A stretch of 64,000 bases of DNA from a bacterium (GCA_029945725.1 JAQSDB010000002.1:1-64000); one strand, 5' to 3'. Counted from the stretch's first letter, positions 8,371 to 24,503 are shown. A program made the numbers and translations. The notes: generated from the letters alone by a model not told the origin.

Positions 8371-11300
8371 ATGGCATATTCATACACCGAGAAGAAACGT
8401 ATCCGGAAGAACTTCGGCAAATTGCCGGCGCTGATGGATGTCCCTTATCTTCTGGCGATCCAGGTGGATTCTTACCGCACCTTCCTCCAGGACGGCAAAA
8501 AGCCGAAGCAGCGCGAAGATCTCGGCCTTCAAGCCGCGTTCAAGTCGGTGTTTCCGATTGTCAGCTATTCCGGCAATGCCGCTCTTGAGTTTGTCGAGTA
8601 CTCACTCGGCACGCCCAAGTTTGATGTGCGCGAGTGCGTGTCACGTGGCGTGACTTACGCGGCCCCCCTGCGCGTGAAAATCCGCTTGATGATTTATGAC
8701 AAGGAATCCTCTGTCAAAGCCATCAAGGATATTCGCGAACAGGAAGTTTACATGGGCGAAATGCCGCTCATGACCGAAAACGGCACCTTTGTCATCAATG
8801 GCACCGAGCGCGTTATCGTTTCCCAGCTGCACCGTTCGCCGGGCGTGTTCTTTGATCACGACAAGGGCAAGACGCACAGCTCCGGAAAACTGCTTTATAA
8901 CGCACGCATCATTCCTTACCGTGGCTCCTGGCTCGATTTCGAGTTTGATCCCAAGGATCTCGTGTTTGTGCGTATCGATCGTCGTCGCAAATTGCCGGCG
9001 ACGATTCTGCTGCGCGCCATCGGCTATAGCGTCGATGAAATGCTGGCGATGTTTTTTGAGAACAATACAGTCAATATCGACAAGGATGGCGCTTTCCGTC
9101 TCGAGCTCATTCCTGAGCGTCTGCGTGGCGAAACCGCCATGTTTGATATTGTTGCCAAAGGCAAGGTTCTGGTCGAAAGTGGCCGTCGTATTACCGCGCG
9201 TCATATTCGCGAAATCGAAAAAGCCGGCATTACCCATCTTGATGTGCCGCCCGAGTACCTGATTGGCAAGGTGATCGCGAAGACGCTGATCAACAAGGAA
9301 ACCGGCGAGATTATTGCCGAGGGCAACAGCATTATTGATGCCGAGTTGCTGGCCAAGCTGCCAAAAACGTCCATTAGTGTGCTGGAACTGCTCTATACCA
9401 ATGAGCTTGATCGCGGCCCGTTTATTTCCGACACCTTGCGTGCCGATCCTGCCCGCACCGAGCTTGATGCGCTGGTGGAAATCTATCGCATGATGCGTCC
9501 CGGCGAGCCCCCCACCAAGGATGCTGCCGAAAACCTCTTCAAGAATCTGTTCTTCTCTGCCGAGCGTTACGATCTTTCCGGCGTTGGTCGCATGAAGTTC
9601 AACCGTCGCCTGCTGCGTGATATCGATACCGGCGAAGGCGTTTTGTCGCGTGAAGATATCGTTGCGGTTCTGAAGACGTTGATTGATATCCGTAACGGCA
9701 AGGGCGAGGTCGATGACATCGACAATTTGGGCAATCGTCGTGTGCGTTCCGTTGGTGAAATGACGGAAAACCAGTTCCGCGTCGGTCTGGTGCGTGTTGA
9801 GCGCGCCGTGAAAGAGCGCCTGTCGCTGGCTGAATCCGAAAACCTCATGCCGCAGGATCTGATCAACGCCAAGCCTGTGTCTGCTGCCATCAAGGAATTT
9901 TTCGGTTCCTCGCAGCTCTCGCAGTTTATGGATCAGAACAATCCGCTGTCGGAAGTGACTCACAAGCGCCGTGTTTCTGCGCTTGGCCCCGGCGGCCTGA
10001 CGCGTGAGCGTGCCGGCTTTGAAGTTCGTGACGTGCATCCGACGCATTACGGCCGTGTTTGTCCTATTGAAACGCCGGAAGGTCCGAACATCGGCCTGAT
10101 CAACTCGCTGGCTTCATTCGCGCGCACCAACAGTTACGGCTTTCTTGAGTCGCCGTATCGCCGTGTCATCGATGGCAAGGTAACGGATGAATACAAGTAC
10201 CTGTCCGCCATTGAAGAAGCCGAGTATGTGGTTGCCCAGGCTGATTCCAAGATGGACAAGAATAACCGTCTGGTGGACGACCTTGTGGCTGTGCGTCACA
10301 AGAACGAGTTCACCGTGACGGCGCCGGACAAGGTCCAGTACATGGATATTTCGCCGCGTCAGGTGGTGTCCGTTGCAGCGTCGCTGATCCCGTTCCTTGA
10401 GCACGATGACGCAAACCGCGCCCTCATGGGTTCGAACATGCAGCGTCAGGCAGTGCCGACACTGCGTTCGGAGAAGCCTCTGGTCGGTACCGGCATGGAG
10501 CGTTATGTCGCGCGTGACTCCGGTGTGTGCGTGGTGGCGACTCGTGGCGGCGTGATCGATTACGTTGATGCCGGTCGTATCGTGGTGCGTGTAAGCGACA
10601 AGGAAATCGTCACGGGTGAAGCCGGTGTTGATATCTACACACTGACCAAATACACCCGTTCCAATCAGAACACCTGTATCAATCAGCAGTCGCTGGTCAA
10701 TGTGGGTGACGTAATTGCGCGGGGCGATACTCTGGCCGATGGTCCGTCTGTGGATCTGGGCGAGCTTGCGCTCGGCCAGAACATGCGCGTCGCCTTCATG
10801 CCTTGGAATGGCTATAACTTCGAAGATTCGATTCTTATCTCCGAACGTGTCGTGCAGGAAGACCGCTTTACGTCGATTCATATTCAGGAGCTGTCCTGTA
10901 TCGCGCGTGACACGAAGCTGGGTCCTGAGGAAATTACCGCCGACATTCCAAACGTGGGCGAGGCTGCACTGGCCAAACTCGATGAGTCCGGCATTGTCTA
11001 TATCGGTGCTGAAGTGAATGCCGGCGACATTCTTGTGGGCAAGGTCACGCCGAAGGGCGAGACACAGTTGTCACCGGAAGAGAAGTTGCTGCGTGCCATC
11101 TTTGGCGAGAAAGCCTCTGATGTGAAAGACACAGGTCTGCGTGTGCCGTCCGGCACCAAGGGCACTGTGATCGACGTGCAGGTGTTTACTCGTGACGGCA
11201 TCGAAAAAGATGCGCGTGCACTGGCTATCGAGAAAGAAGAGCTCAACGCCTATCGCAAGGATCTGAAAGAAGAGTACCGGATCTTTGAGGAAGCCACGAC

Positions 11301-12444
11301 GGCGCGTCTGCGTGCTGCCTTGACTGGTCAGAAGGTAAATGGCGGTGCCGGTTTCAAGAAGGGTGCGATTGTCTCCGCTGAAGACTTGAATGCCCTGACG
11401 CTTGCCCAGTGGTATGAAATTCGTCCGGCCGATGAGGCTATTGCCGAGCAGCTTGAGAAGGCCCAGGCCTACCTCAAGGATCGCGAGGCAGAGATCGAAG
11501 CCAAGTTCGAAGACAAGAAGATCAAGATCACTACGGGCGATGATCTTGCCCATGGTGTGCTGAAAGTTGTGAAGGTTTATCTGGCCGTGAAGCGCCGCAT
11601 TCAGCCCGGCGACAAGATGGCCGGTCGTCACGGTAACAAGGGTGTGGTTTCCGTCATCATGCCGGTGGAAGACATGCCGCATGACGAGTTCGGCGAGCCG
11701 GTCGACATCGTACTGAATCCGCTCGGCGTGCCTTCGCGTATGAACGTCGGCCAGATTCTTGAGACTCACCTTGGCATGGCTGCCAAGGGCCTGGGCCAGC
11801 GCATCGGCGAAATGCTTGAGCAGCAGAAGAAGGTCTCCGAACTGCGCAAGTTCCTCGACGAGATTTACAACGGTGTGGGCGGGCAGCAGGAAGATCTGAA
11901 GTCGCTGACGGACAGTGAAATCATTGCGCTGTCCACCAACCTGAAGGCAGGCGTGCCGATGGCAACGCCCGTATTCGATGGTGCGCATGAGGCGGAAATC
12001 AAGGCGCTGCTGAAGCTTGCAGGACTTAATGAATCCGGTCAGCAGTGGCTGTTCGATGGCCGCACGGGCGAGCGTTTCGATCGCCAGGTCACCGTCGGCT
12101 ACATGTATGTGCTGAAGCTGAATCATCTGGTTGATGACAAGATGCATGCGCGTTCCACTGGCTCCTACTCGCTGGTTACGCAGCAACCGCTGGGCGGCAA
12201 GGCGCAGTTTGGTGGTCAGCGTTTCGGTGAGATGGAAGTGTGGGCACTGGAAGCTTACGGTGCCGCCTACACGCTGCAGGAAATGCTCACTGTGAAGTCG
12301 GACGATGTGAATGGTCGTACGCGCATCTACAAGAACATTGTTGATGGTGATCACCGCATGGATCCGGGCATGCCCGAATCCTTCAATGTGCTGATCAAGG
12401 AGATTCGTTCGCTCGCTATCAATATGGAACTTGATGCGGACTGA
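8371..12444 (+). CDS. rpoB: DNA-directed RNA polymerase subunit beta
   Basis: This is the beta subunit of the core RNA polymerase, 1,357 residues (1,342 in E. coli). The rifampicin pocket around residue 510-530 reads [15 protein letters not shown] and then [13 protein letters not shown], with the usual Gln, Asp, His and Ser positions, so no classical resistance change is present. Further on are the catalytic-side [10 protein letters not shown] segment and the C-terminal [13 protein letters not shown] region. A GAGGA ribosome site lies before the ATG. Transcription must pass two terminator-like hairpins after rplL, unless a promoter I did not find lies between. Confidence 0.99.
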   Translation: MAYSYTEKKRIRKNFGKLPALMDVPYLLAIQVDSYRTFLQDGKKPKQREDLGLQAAFKSVFPIVSYSGNAALEFVEYSLGTPKFDVRECVSRGVTYAAPLRVKIRLMIYDKESSVKAIKDIREQEVYMGEMPLMTENGTFVINGTERVIVSQLHRSPGVFFDHDKGKTHSSGKLLYNARIIPYRGSWLDFEFDPKDLVFVRIDRRRKLPATILLRAIGYSVDEMLAMFFENNTVNIDKDGAFRLELIPERLRGETAMFDIVAKGKVLVESGRRITARHIREIEKAGITHLDVPPEYLIGKVIAKTLINKETGEIIAEGNSIIDAELLAKLPKTSISVLELLYTNELDRGPFISDTLRADPARTELDALVEIYRMMRPGEPPTKDAAENLFKNLFFSAERYDLSGVGRMKFNRRLLRDIDTGEGVLSREDIVAVLKTLIDIRNGKGEVDDIDNLGNRRVRSVGEMTENQFRVGLVRVERAVKERLSLAESENLMPQDLINAKPVSAAIKEFFGSSQLSQFMDQNNPLSEVTHKRRVSALGPGGLTRERAGFEVRDVHPTHYGRVCPIETPEGPNIGLINSLASFARTNSYGFLESPYRRVIDGKVTDEYKYLSAIEEAEYVVAQADSKMDKNNRLVDDLVAVRHKNEFTVTAPDKVQYMDISPRQVVSVAASLIPFLEHDDANRALMGSNMQRQAVPTLRSEKPLVGTGMERYVARDSGVCVVATRGGVIDYVDAGRIVVRVSDKEIVTGEAGVDIYTLTKYTRSNQNTCINQQSLVNVGDVIARGDTLADGPSVDLGELALGQNMRVAFMPWNGYNFEDSILISERVVQEDRFTSIHIQELSCIARDTKLGPEEITADIPNVGEAALAKLDESGIVYIGAEVNAGDILVGKVTPKGETQLSPEEKLLRAIFGEKASDVKDTGLRVPSGTKGTVIDVQVFTRDGIEKDARALAIEKEELNAYRKDLKEEYRIFEEATTARLRAALTGQKVNGGAGFKKGAIVSAEDLNALTLAQWYEIRPADEAIAEQLEKAQAYLKDREAEIEAKFEDKKIKITTGDDLAHGVLKVVKVYLAVKRRIQPGDKMAGRHGNKGVVSVIMPVEDMPHDEFGEPVDIVLNPLGVPSRMNVGQILETHLGMAAKGLGQRIGEMLEQQKKVSELRKFLDEIYNGVGGQQEDLKSLTDSEIIALSTNLKAGVPMATPVFDGAHEAEIKALLKLAGLNESGQQWLFDGRTGERFDRQVTVGYMYVLKLNHLVDDKMHARSTGSYSLVTQQPLGGKAQFGGQRFGEMEVWALEAYGAAYTLQEMLTVKSDDVNGRTRIYKNIVDGDHRMDPGMPESFNVLIKEIRSLAINMELDAD

Positions 12445-12521
12445 GCGACAAGACCGGGTTGTGCGCTGGGAGGCAATGCCCTCAGCGCACCAGTGAATTA
12501 ACTCCTTGTGGAGGAAGTACC

Positions 12522-16733
<4,212 letters not shown>

Positions 16734-16755
16734 CCGGCGGTTTGCCCGCTTCACC

Positions 16756-16798
16756 AAAAAGCCGGCCGTTGACCATATGTGTTGACGGCTGGCTTTTT
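16756..16798 (+). terminator. Intrinsic terminator after rpoC
   Basis: AAAAAGCCGGCCGT (16756-16769) pairs with ACGGCTGGCTTTTT (16785-16798), with one wobble pair and a 15-base loop. It ends the rplKAJL-rpoBC transcript. Its right arm overlaps the str operon promoter. Confidence 0.85.
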
Positions 16799-16810
16799 GC
16801 TACCTAGAAT
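16782..16810 (+). promoter_or_regulatory. Sigma-70 promoter of the str operon
   Basis: TTGACG (16782-16787) and TAGAAT (16805-16810) are exactly 17 bases apart. Each matches the consensus at five of six positions. The promoter drives rpsL-rpsG-fusA-tufA. Its -35 element lies within the loop and right arm of the rpoC terminator. Confidence 0.75.
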
Positions 16811-16875
16811 TCGCATCCCTCAAAATTGGCTTTGCCTTTTCTGGGGAACATTTCACTACGGGAGAATATTGCCAG

Positions 16876-17250
16876 ATGGCAACCACTAACCAGTTGATCC
16901 GCAAGGGTCGCACCGCGCTCGTCGAGAAGTCCGACGTGCCGGCATTGAAGGGCAGCCCGCAGCGCCGCGGCGTCTGTACTCGTGTCTATACCACTACTCC
17001 AAAGAAGCCGAACTCAGCACTTCGCAAGGTGTGTCGTGTTCGCCTCACTACGGGTTTTGAGGTTTCGTCCTATATCGGTGGCGAAGGTCATAACCTGCAG
17101 GAGCATTCTGTTGTGCTGATTCGCGGCGGTCGTGTCAAGGATTTGCCAGGTGTGCGGTATCACACCGTGCGCGGCAGCCTGGATTGCGCCGGCGTGAAGG
17201 GTCGCAACCAGAGCCGTTCCAAGTACGGCACCAAGCGTCCCAAGAAATAA
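16876..17250 (+). CDS. rpsL: 30S ribosomal protein S12
   Basis: S12 monitors codon-anticodon pairing in the decoding centre and is the streptomycin-response protein. The protein has 124 residues, as in E. coli. The resistance-determining lysines sit in normal context ([12 protein letters not shown] and GGRVKDLPG), so no classical streptomycin-resistance change is visible. It is the first gene of the str operon, behind a strong promoter, with a GGGAG ribosome site. Confidence 0.98.
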   Translation: MATTNQLIRKGRTALVEKSDVPALKGSPQRRGVCTRVYTTTPKKPNSALRKVCRVRLTTGFEVSSYIGGEGHNLQEHSVVLIRGGRVKDLPGVRYHTVRGSLDCAGVKGRNQSRSKYGTKRPKK

Positions 17251-17353
17251 GTAAGGCGTGCGGGAGTTATTCCTGCATTCCAGTAAGGCCCGGGCGGTTC
17301 AATCCTGTTCAAGTCCCGGAAAACCCTGAAGCGTAATCAAAGGTTTAGAGAAA

Positions 17354-17824
17354 ATGCCAAGACGTCGTGTAGTAGCCGCTCGTGAAATCCTTCCGGATCC
17401 GAAGTTCGGTAGCCAGACCATCGCCAAGTTCATCAATCATGTAATGGAACGCGGCAAAAAATCGATCGCCGAAGCCGTTGTGTACGGTGCGCTCGCCCGT
17501 GTTGCTGAAAAGACCAAGGGTGATCCCGTGGAGTTTTTCGAAGCCACGCTCGACAAGGTGCGTCCGGCTGTTGAAGTAAAGGCTCGCCGTGTTGGCGGCG
17601 CCACCTACCAGGTACCCATGGAAGTACGTCCCTCCCGTCGTACTGCCCTGGCCATGCGCTGGCTGGTGGACTGCGCGCGCAAGCGTTCAGAAAAGAGCAT
17701 GGCGCTCCGTCTTGCCGGCGAACTGCTGGATGCCGCAGAAGGCAAGGGCGCAGCGATCAAGAAGCGTGAAGACGTGCACCGCATGGCTGAAGCCAACAAA
17801 GCTTTCGCACACTACCGCTTCTAA
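17354..17824 (+). CDS. rpsG: 30S ribosomal protein S7
   Basis: S7 nucleates assembly of the 30S head and contacts E-site tRNA. The 156-residue protein starts [17 protein letters not shown] and contains the [11 protein letters not shown] and [12 protein letters not shown] blocks. The 103-base rpsL-rpsG spacer corresponds to the interval where E. coli S7 binds to regulate the operon. I could not draw a convincing structure there. Confidence 0.98.
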   Translation: MPRRRVVAAREILPDPKFGSQTIAKFINHVMERGKKSIAEAVVYGALARVAEKTKGDPVEFFEATLDKVRPAVEVKARRVGGATYQVPMEVRPSRRTALAMRWLVDCARKRSEKSMALRLAGELLDAAEGKGAAIKKREDVHRMAEANKAFAHYRF

Positions 17825-17842
17825 TCGCCGGAGAGATTTATC

Positions 17843-19972
17843 ATGGCAAGAACTACCCCGCTTGCGCGCTACCGCAATATTGGTATCAGCGCGCACATTG
17901 ATGCCGGCAAGACCACGACGACAGAGCGCGTCCTGTTTTATACCGGCAAGTCGCACAAGATCGGTGAAGTCCATGATGGCGCTGCCACCATGGACTGGAT
18001 GGAGCAGGAGCAGGAGCGTGGCATCACGATTACCTCTGCTGCGACTACCTGCTTCTGGTCCGGTATGGACAAGCAGTTTCAGGAACACCAGATCAACATC
18101 ATCGATACCCCCGGCCACGTTGACTTCACTATTGAAGTAGAACGTTCCATGCGCGTGCTTGATGGCGCCTGCATGGTGTATTGCGCTGTGGGTGGCGTGC
18201 AGCCGCAGTCTGAAACGGTGTGGCGTCAGGCCAACAAGTACAAGGTTCCGCGTATCGCCTTTGTCAACAAGATGGATCGTACCGGCGCCAACTTCCTGCG
18301 TGCCGTTGAGCAGATGAAGACGCGTCTGGGTGCCAATCCTGTACCGCTGGTTCTGCCGATCGGTGCCGAAGAAAATTTCGAAGGCGTGATTGATCTCATC
18401 ACCATGAAAGCCATCTATTGGGATGAAGCTTCCCAGGGGATGAAGTTCGAGCTGCGTGATATTCCGGCCAACCTGCTTGAGCAGGCGCAGGAATACCATG
18501 AGAAGCTGGTGGAGTCGGCTGCTGAAGCCTCTGAAGACCTGATGAACAAGTATCTGGAAGAGGGCGCGCTCTCTGAAGAGGATATTCATGCGGCGATTCG
18601 TATTCGCACCTTGGCGTCTGAAATTGTCCCGGTGCTTTGCGGTTCCGCGTTCAAGAACAAGGGCGTGCAGAAGATGCTGGACGCCGTGATTCAGTATCTG
18701 CCTGCTCCGGTGGATATCGAGCCGGTCAAGGGTATTCTCGACGACAAGGCCGAATCCATTGGTGAGCGCAAGCCCTCTGATGACGAGTCCTTCTCTGCTC
18801 TTGCGTTCAAGATCATGAACGACCCGTACGTTGGTTCGCTGACCTTCGTTCGTGTGTATTCCGGTGTGCTGGAGAGCGGTAGCGCTGTCTGGAACCCGGT
18901 CAAGCACAAGAAGGAGCGCGTCGGTCGCATGCTGCAGATGCATGCCAACCAGCGTGAAGAAATCAAGGAAGTACGTACCGGTGATATCGCAGCACTCGTC
19001 GGCATGAAGGATGTCACCACTGGTGACACCCTGTGTGATGAAGATCACGTCATCACCCTGGAGCGCATGGAGTTCCCTGAGCCTGTGATCTCTGTGGCCG
19101 TAGAGCCCAAGACCAAGGCTGACCAGGAAAAGATGTCTATTGCCCTCGGCCGTCTGGCCAAGGAAGATCCATCTTTCCGTGTGCACACGGATGAAGAATC
19201 CGGCCAGACAATTATTGCCGGCATGGGCGAATTGCATCTGGATATCATCGTTGACCGTATGCGTCGCGAGTTCAGTGTTGAAGCCAATATCGGCAAGCCG
19301 CAGGTTGCTTATCGCGAAACCATCCGCAAGTCGGTTGAAGCGGAAGGCAAGTTTGTGCGCCAGTCCGGTGGGCGCGGCCAGTACGGTCATGTGCTGCTGC
19401 GTTTGTCGCCGCTGCCAGAAGATGCCACGGTAGAGTACGAATACGCCGTGGAAGTTGTTGGTGGTACCGTGCCCAAGGAATACTTCGGCGCTGTTGACAA
19501 GGGTATTCAGGAGCAAATGAAGAACGGTGTGCTCGCTGGTTATCCTATCGTGGGTATCAAGGCTGTGCTGTATGACGGCTCCTACCATGATGTGGACTCC
19601 AACGAAATGGCGTTCAAGGTCGCCGGTTCCATGGGCTTCAAGAAAGGCTTTATGGATGCCAGCCCTGTGCTGCTCGAACCCATCATGAAAATCGAGGTGG
19701 AGACGCCGGAAGATTACATGGGCGACATCATGGGCGACTTGAGCCGTCGTCGCGGCACCCTGCAAGGCATGGATGATCTGCCTGGCGGTGGTAAAGCGAT
19801 TCGCGCTGAAGTTCCGCTCTCGGACATGTTTGGTTATGCCACTGACATGCGCTCCATGTCGCAGGGGCGTGCTACTTTCTCGATGGAATTCGCCAAGTAT
19901 GCGGAAACCCCGAAGAATGTGGCCGAGGCCATCATCAGCAAGTACACAGCCAAGCGCGCCTCCGGCGAATAA
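17843..19972 (+). CDS. fusA: Elongation factor G
   Basis: EF-G drives translocation of tRNA and mRNA by GTP hydrolysis, and with RRF it splits ribosomes. The 709-residue protein (704 in E. coli) carries the P-loop AHIDAGKT, the effector segment [21 protein letters not shown] and the NKMD specificity motif, followed by domains II to V. It lies 18 bases after rpsG in the str operon. Confidence 0.98.
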   Translation: MARTTPLARYRNIGISAHIDAGKTTTTERVLFYTGKSHKIGEVHDGAATMDWMEQEQERGITITSAATTCFWSGMDKQFQEHQINIIDTPGHVDFTIEVERSMRVLDGACMVYCAVGGVQPQSETVWRQANKYKVPRIAFVNKMDRTGANFLRAVEQMKTRLGANPVPLVLPIGAEENFEGVIDLITMKAIYWDEASQGMKFELRDIPANLLEQAQEYHEKLVESAAEASEDLMNKYLEEGALSEEDIHAAIRIRTLASEIVPVLCGSAFKNKGVQKMLDAVIQYLPAPVDIEPVKGILDDKAESIGERKPSDDESFSALAFKIMNDPYVGSLTFVRVYSGVLESGSAVWNPVKHKKERVGRMLQMHANQREEIKEVRTGDIAALVGMKDVTTGDTLCDEDHVITLERMEFPEPVISVAVEPKTKADQEKMSIALGRLAKEDPSFRVHTDEESGQTIIAGMGELHLDIIVDRMRREFSVEANIGKPQVAYRETIRKSVEAEGKFVRQSGGRGQYGHVLLRLSPLPEDATVEYEYAVEVVGGTVPKEYFGAVDKGIQEQMKNGVLAGYPIVGIKAVLYDGSYHDVDSNEMAFKVAGSMGFKKGFMDASPVLLEPIMKIEVETPEDYMGDIMGDLSRRRGTLQGMDDLPGGGKAIRAEVPLSDMFGYATDMRSMSQGRATFSMEFAKYAETPKNVAEAIISKYTAKRASGE

Positions 19973-20036
19973 GGCTTCCGTCGGGGCGGCATGATGCTGT
20001 CCCGCAACGAATTTGATTTTTGACGAGGATTTCATC

Positions 20037-21227
20037 GTGGCAAAAGCAAAGTTTGAACGTAACAAGCCGCACGTAAACGTGGGCACAATTGGTCACGTTG
20101 ACCATGGCAAGACCACACTGACGGCAGCGATTGCAACCATCTGCGCCAAGACCTATGGCGGTGATGCAAAGACCTACGACCAGATTGACAACTCCCCGGA
20201 AGAAAAGGCCCGCGGTATTACTATCAATACCTCGCACGTCGAGTATGACAGCCCGATCCGTCATTACGCTCACGTCGATTGCCCGGGTCACGCTGACTAT
20301 GTGAAGAACATGATCACCGGTGCTGCCCAGATGGATGGCGCGATCCTGGTGTGCTCTGCTGCTGACGGCCCCATGCCGCAGACCCGTGAGCACATCCTGC
20401 TGTCGCGTCAGGTTGGCGTGCCTTACATCGTCGTGTTCCTGAACAAGTGCGACATGGTTGATGATGAAGAGCTGCTCGAGCTCGTGGAAATGGAGCTGCG
20501 CGAGCTGCTCTCCACCTACAAGTTCCCGGGCGACGACACCCCGATCATCCGTGGTTCTGCCACTGAGGCCCTCAGCGGCAAAGAAGGCCCTTACGGCGTG
20601 GCCTCTGTGCTGAAGCTGGTCGAGACTCTCGACAGCTACATCCCGGAGCCGGTGCGTGCGATTGACAAGCCCTTCCTGATGCCTATCGAAGATGTGTTCT
20701 CCATCTCCGGTCGTGGCACCGTGGTTACCGGCCGTGTTGAGCGTGGCATTGTAAAGGTTGGCGAAGAAATCGAAATCGTGGGTCTGAAAGACACCGTGAA
20801 GACGACCTGCACCGGCGTGGAAATGTTCCGCAAGCTGCTCGACGAAGGTCGTGCCGGCGAAAACTGTGGCGTGCTGTTGCGCGGTACCAAGCGCGAAGAC
20901 GTGCAGCGCGGCCAGGTGCTGGCCAAGCCGGGCACCATCAAGCCGCATACCACCTTTGAATCGGAAATCTACGTTCTGTCGAAGGAAGAAGGCGGTCGTC
21001 ATACTCCGTTCTTCAAGGGCTATCGCCCCCAGTTCTACTTCCGTACGACGGACGTGACGGGCGCTATCGAGCTGCCGGAAGGCGTTGAGATGGTGATGCC
21101 GGGTGACAACATCAAGATCAACGTGGTGCTGATTGCCCCGATCGCGATGGAAGAAGGCCTGCGTTTTGCCATTCGTGAGGGTGGCCGTACCGTCGGCGCC
21201 GGCGTGGTTGCTAAAATCATCGCTTAA
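20037..21227 (+). CDS. tufA: Elongation factor Tu, str-operon copy
   Basis: This second EF-Tu has 396 residues and differs from tufB only in the first codons: GTG GCA AAA here, ATG GCC AAG there. The protein is therefore the same after initiation. The GTG at 20037 follows a GACGAGGA ribosome site. The upstream frame to 20013 is not used. A terminator follows directly, so the str operon ends here and S10 is transcribed separately. Confidence 0.98.
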   Translation: MAKAKFERNKPHVNVGTIGHVDHGKTTLTAAIATICAKTYGGDAKTYDQIDNSPEEKARGITINTSHVEYDSPIRHYAHVDCPGHADYVKNMITGAAQMDGAILVCSAADGPMPQTREHILLSRQVGVPYIVVFLNKCDMVDDEELLELVEMELRELLSTYKFPGDDTPIIRGSATEALSGKEGPYGVASVLKLVETLDSYIPEPVRAIDKPFLMPIEDVFSISGRGTVVTGRVERGIVKVGEEIEIVGLKDTVKTTCTGVEMFRKLLDEGRAGENCGVLLRGTKREDVQRGQVLAKPGTIKPHTTFESEIYVLSKEEGGRHTPFFKGYRPQFYFRTTDVTGAIELPEGVEMVMPGDNIKINVVLIAPIAMEEGLRFAIREGGRTVGAGVVAKIIA

Positions 21228-21230
21228 AGT
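20046..21230 (+). repeat. 1,185-base near-identical repeat, copy 2 (tufA body)
   Basis: This copy matches 3334-4518, an offset of 16,712 bases. Divergence begins in the first three codons and again three bases after the stop codon. The two direct repeats flank rplK to fusA, so recombination between them could delete or duplicate essential genes. Gene conversion is the likely reason for identity. Confidence 0.92.
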
Positions 21231-21234
21231 GATA

Positions 21235-21270
21235 AAAAATGGCTCCTGAAGTGATTTAGGAGTCATTTTT
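21235..21270 (+). terminator. Intrinsic terminator after tufA
   Basis: AAAAATGGCTCCT (21235-21247) pairs with AGGAGTCATTTTT (21258-21270) around a 10-base loop with one wobble pair. It closes the str operon. Confidence 0.85.
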
Positions 21271-21272
21271 AC

Positions 21273-21301
21273 TTGTCGCTGGTGATAAACCGCGATATAG
21301 T
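21273..21301 (+). promoter_or_regulatory. Sigma-70 promoter of the S10 operon
   Basis: TTGTCG (21273-21278) and TATAGT (21296-21301) are separated by 17 bases. They match consensus at four and five of six positions. The promoter starts two bases after the str terminator. Transcription would begin about 140 bases before rpsJ, leaving room for the S10 leader. Confidence 0.7.
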
Positions 21302-21378
21302 GCGCGCCCTCCAGTTAGGCCGTTACGGTTTTCTGGGTGGTGATACAGCCGGGGCATCGTTCTCGGACCGGTTTTTTG

Positions 21379-21417
21379 AAATCCTCCTTCCCTGCAATGC
21401 ATGGTGAGGAGGATTTT
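21379..21417 (+). promoter_or_regulatory. S10 leader hairpin with T-rich tail, candidate L4-responsive attenuator
   Basis: AAATCCTCC (21379-21387) pairs with GGAGGATTT (21408-21416), and the tail reads TTTTGTTTC. In E. coli, ribosomal protein L4 causes termination in the S10 leader at a hairpin with a U run. The same position and shape suggest this mechanism, but L4 binding cannot be read from sequence. The right arm also contains a purine run that could mimic a ribosome site. Confidence 0.5.
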
Positions 21418-21445
21418 GTTTCACTCATTTTTTGGAGTTACTGGT

Positions 21446-21757
21446 ATGGCTAGCCAGAGAATCCGTATCCGGCTGAAGGCTTTCGATCATCGTCTGATCG
21501 ATCAGTCTGCTGTCGAGATCGTTGAGACTGCCAAGCGCACAGGTGCTCAGGTTTGCGGTCCCATCCCGATGCCTACCCGCATCGAACGTTTCAATGTGCT
21601 GAGTTCCCCGCACGTGAACAAGGATGCCCGTGACCAGTACGAAATCCGTACCCACAAGCGTCTGGTTGATATTGTGCAGCCAACGGACAAGACCGTTGAC
21701 GCACTGATGAAGCTGGATCTTGCTGCTGGTGTGGATGTGCAGATCAGCCTCGGCTGA
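21446..21757 (+). CDS. rpsJ: 30S ribosomal protein S10
   Basis: S10 belongs to the 30S head and, as NusE, joins NusB and NusG in antitermination. The 103-residue protein starts at the ATG at 21446 after a TTGGAG ribosome site, beginning [14 protein letters not shown]. An upstream in-frame codon at 21401 lies inside the leader hairpin and adds non-family residues. It is the first gene of the S10 operon. Confidence 0.97.
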   Translation: MASQRIRIRLKAFDHRLIDQSAVEIVETAKRTGAQVCGPIPMPTRIERFNVLSSPHVNKDARDQYEIRTHKRLVDIVQPTDKTVDALMKLDLAAGVDVQISLG

Positions 21758-21812
21758 TTGTGTCGCAAATAGTTTCCTCTTACGAAATTTGAGCAAAGAG
21801 GTTTTAAGGCAA

Positions 21813-22451
21813 ATGGCTATTGGATTAGTCGGGCGCAAATGCGGGATGACTCGCGTGTTTACTGAGGCCGGTGTGTCCGTGCCCGTGACCGTGATCGAGA
21901 TCGATCCGAATCGCATTACCCAGATCAAGACTGTCGATACTGACGGCTATCAGGCTGTGCAGGTTACCACGGGCGAGCGTCGTGCTTCGCGTGTGACCAA
22001 GGCGCAGGCTGGTCACTTCGCCAAGGCGAATGTTGCTGCCGGTCGTGGCGTGTGGGAATTCCGTGTCGAAGGTGATGAGGCTGCAAGCCTCGCCGTTGGC
22101 GGCAGCATTGGTGTTGATACCTTTGCGGTTGGTCAGGTGGTTGATGTTACCGGTACCTCCAAGGGTCACGGCTTCCAGGGCGCAGTGCGCCGCTGGAACT
22201 TCAGCACCCAGGATGCTACTCACGGTAACTCGGTGTCGCATCGCGTACACGGTTCCACGGGTCAGAACCAGAGCCCGGGTAAAGTGTTCAAGGGTAAGAA
22301 AATGGCGGGTCACTGGGGTGATGAGCGTATCACCGTACAGGGCCTTGAAGTGGTCTCCGTGGATACCGAACGCAACGTGCTGCTGGTTAAGGGTGCTGTG
22401 CCGGGTGCTACCGGTTACGACGTCATTGTGCGTCCGACCGTTAAGGCCTGA
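21813..22451 (+). CDS. rplC: 50S ribosomal protein L3
   Basis: L3 reaches the peptidyl-transferase centre with a long loop and starts 50S assembly. The 212-residue protein (209 in E. coli) begins [16 protein letters not shown]. It contains the [20 protein letters not shown] stretch with the glutamine that is methylated in many bacteria. The start is the ATG at 21813. The frame upstream is not coding. Confidence 0.97.
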   Translation: MAIGLVGRKCGMTRVFTEAGVSVPVTVIEIDPNRITQIKTVDTDGYQAVQVTTGERRASRVTKAQAGHFAKANVAAGRGVWEFRVEGDEAASLAVGGSIGVDTFAVGQVVDVTGTSKGHGFQGAVRRWNFSTQDATHGNSVSHRVHGSTGQNQSPGKVFKGKKMAGHWGDERITVQGLEVVSVDTERNVLLVKGAVPGATGYDVIVRPTVKA

Positions 22452-22463
22452 GGGGAGTAAACC

Positions 22464-23066
22464 ATGAATCTGAAGACCGTTTCCGGAGCAGCCATAGAGC
22501 TGTCCGAGGTTGCCTTCGGCAAGGAATTTAACGAAGCCCTGGTGCATCAGGTCGTTACTGCTTATCTGTCCGGCGGCCGTCAGGGTAGCCGTGCTCAGAA
22601 GAGTCGTGCCGATGTGAGTGGCGGTGGCAAGAAGCCGTGGAAGCAGAAGGGCACCGGTCGTGCTCGTGCTGGTTCTTCGCGCAGCCCGATCTGGCGTGGC
22701 GGCGGCAAGACCTTTGCTGCGCGTCCTCAGGACTGGGAGCAGAAGGTTAACCGCAAGATGTATCGTGGTGCCATGCAGTGCATTCTGTCCGAGCTGGTGC
22801 GTCAGGGTCGTCTGGTGCTGGTGGAAGAAATTTCCGTTGCCGCCCCGAAGACAAAGGATCTGCTCGCAAAGCTTAACGGTCTGGGTGTGAGCAATGTGCT
22901 CATCATCACCGAGGCTGTTGACGAGAATCTGTATCTCGCAGCCCGTAACCTGCCGCATGTTGAGGTTATCGACACTGCCGCCCTCGATCCGGTGAGTCTC
23001 ATCGGTTTCGACAAGGTGATCATGTCGGTGCCGGCTGCGAAGAAGCTTGAGGTAGAACTGGGATGA
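22464..23066 (+). CDS. rplD: 50S ribosomal protein L4
   Basis: L4 lines the exit tunnel with its extended loop and in E. coli autoregulates the S10 operon by attenuation and translation repression. The 200-residue protein (201 in E. coli) has the [19 protein letters not shown] tunnel loop near residue 55. Its stop overlaps the rplW start by four bases (ATGA). Confidence 0.97.
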   Translation: MNLKTVSGAAIELSEVAFGKEFNEALVHQVVTAYLSGGRQGSRAQKSRADVSGGGKKPWKQKGTGRARAGSSRSPIWRGGGKTFAARPQDWEQKVNRKMYRGAMQCILSELVRQGRLVLVEEISVAAPKTKDLLAKLNGLGVSNVLIITEAVDENLYLAARNLPHVEVIDTAALDPVSLIGFDKVIMSVPAAKKLEVELG

Positions 23067-23365
23067 GCCAGGAACGTATTTATCAGGTCCTGCTTGGACC
23101 ACACATCTCCGAGAAGGCAACTGTCCTCGCCGAGAAGCACAAGCAGTTTGTGTTTCGCGTTCGCGTAGACAGCAACAAGCTCGAGATCAAGAAGGCCATT
23201 GAAACGCTGTTCAATGTCAAGGTGGCGTCGGTCAACACCACGCTCACCAAGGGCAAGAACAAGCGCTTTGGCAGCAGCATGGGTCGCCGTTCCGATTTCA
23301 AGAAAGCGTATGTTTCCTTGAAAGAAGGCTTCGATCTTGATTTCAACAGCGCTGCTGCTGAATAA
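23063..23365 (+). CDS. rplW: 50S ribosomal protein L23
   Basis: L23 sits at the tunnel exit and docks trigger factor and SRP. The protein has 100 residues, as in E. coli, with the [12 protein letters not shown] segment and a basic loop (TKGKNKRFG). It overlaps rplD by four bases and lies 11 bases before rplB. Confidence 0.97.
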   Translation: MSQERIYQVLLGPHISEKATVLAEKHKQFVFRVRVDSNKLEIKKAIETLFNVKVASVNTTLTKGKNKRFGSSMGRRSDFKKAYVSLKEGFDLDFNSAAAE

Positions 23366-23376
23366 GGGGATTAGCC

Positions 23377-24198
23377 ATGCCTATCGTGAAGTGTAAACCG
23401 ACGTCTCCGGGTCGCCGATTTGTCGAGAAAGTGGTTCATCCGCATCTCCACAAGGGCGGTCCGTTGCCTTCCTTGACCGAGTCAAAGAAGAAGACCGGTG
23501 GCCGTAATAACAATGGCCACATCACCATGCGTCACATTGGTGGTGGTCATAAGCAGCAGTACCGTGTGATCGATTTCAAGCGCAACAAGGACGGCATTCC
23601 TGCTGTAGTTGAGCGCGTTGAGTACGACCCTAACCGTACGGCTCATATTGCTCTGCTGAAGTATGCTGATGGCGAGCGCCGCTATATTATCGCCCCGAAG
23701 AATCTGGTGGTTGGTGACAGCGTGCAGTCCGGCGATGACGCTCCGATCAAGAACGGTAACGTTCTGCCGCTGCGTAACATGCCGCTCGGTTCGACACTTT
23801 GCTGTCTCGAACTGAAGCCAGGCAAGGGGGCTCAGGTTGCCCGCTCTGCTGGCGCTTCCGCCCAGTTGCTTGGTCGTGATGGTGCTTACGCCATTGTGCG
23901 TCTGCGCTCTGGCGAAATGCGCAAGATTCATGTCGATTGCCGCGCAACTTTCGGTGAAGTATCCAATGCCGAAAACAATTTGCGTAGCCTCGGTAAGGCC
24001 GGTGCAACACGCTGGCGCGGTATCCGTCCGACGGTTCGTGGTATGGCCATGAATCCGGTCGATCACCCGCATGGTGGTGGTGAAGGCCGCAACAAGGGCA
24101 TGCATCCGGTTTCGCCATGGGGTACGCCGTCTAAGGGTTACAAGACCCGTAGCAATAAACGTACAACCAATATGATCGTTCGCGATCGTCGCAAGTAA
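23377..24198 (+). CDS. rplB: 50S ribosomal protein L2
   Basis: L2 is a primary 23S-binding protein near the peptidyl-transferase centre and is needed for subunit joining. It has 273 residues, as in E. coli. The C-terminal [18 protein letters not shown] segment contains the conserved histidine. Confidence 0.98.
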   Translation: MPIVKCKPTSPGRRFVEKVVHPHLHKGGPLPSLTESKKKTGGRNNNGHITMRHIGGGHKQQYRVIDFKRNKDGIPAVVERVEYDPNRTAHIALLKYADGERRYIIAPKNLVVGDSVQSGDDAPIKNGNVLPLRNMPLGSTLCCLELKPGKGAQVARSAGASAQLLGRDGAYAIVRLRSGEMRKIHVDCRATFGEVSNAENNLRSLGKAGATRWRGIRPTVRGMAMNPVDHPHGGGEGRNKGMHPVSPWGTPSKGYKTRSNKRTTNMIVRDRRK

Positions 24199-24217
24199 GG
24201 GTTGAGGGAGATTAAAA

Positions 24218-24493
24218 GTGCCTCGTTCGCTTAAAAAAGGCCCGTTCGTAGATAACCACCTGTGGGTTAAGGTGGAAGCGGCGGTCTCTGCCAGCTCAAA
24301 GAAGCCGATCAAGACCTGGTCGCGCCGCTCAATCATCCTGCCGGAAATGGTTGGTTTGACCATTGCTGTGCATAACGGCAAACAGCATATCCCCGTGTTC
24401 GTTACTGAGCATATGGTGGGTCATAAGCTTGGCGAGTTTGCCCCTACACGTACTTATCGTGGCCATGCCACCGATAAGAAAGCCAAGAAGTAA
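24218..24493 (+). CDS. rpsS: 30S ribosomal protein S19
   Basis: S19 is in the 30S head and contacts the A-site finger. The 91-residue protein begins [14 protein letters not shown] after a GTG start at 24218. The GAGGGAG ribosome site at 24204-24210 supports this start. The [11 protein letters not shown] block is typical. Confidence 0.97.
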   Translation: MPRSLKKGPFVDNHLWVKVEAAVSASSKKPIKTWSRRSIILPEMVGLTIAVHNGKQHIPVFVTEHMVGHKLGEFAPTRTYRGHATDKKAKK

Positions 24494-24503
24494 GGGGTGA
24501 GTG

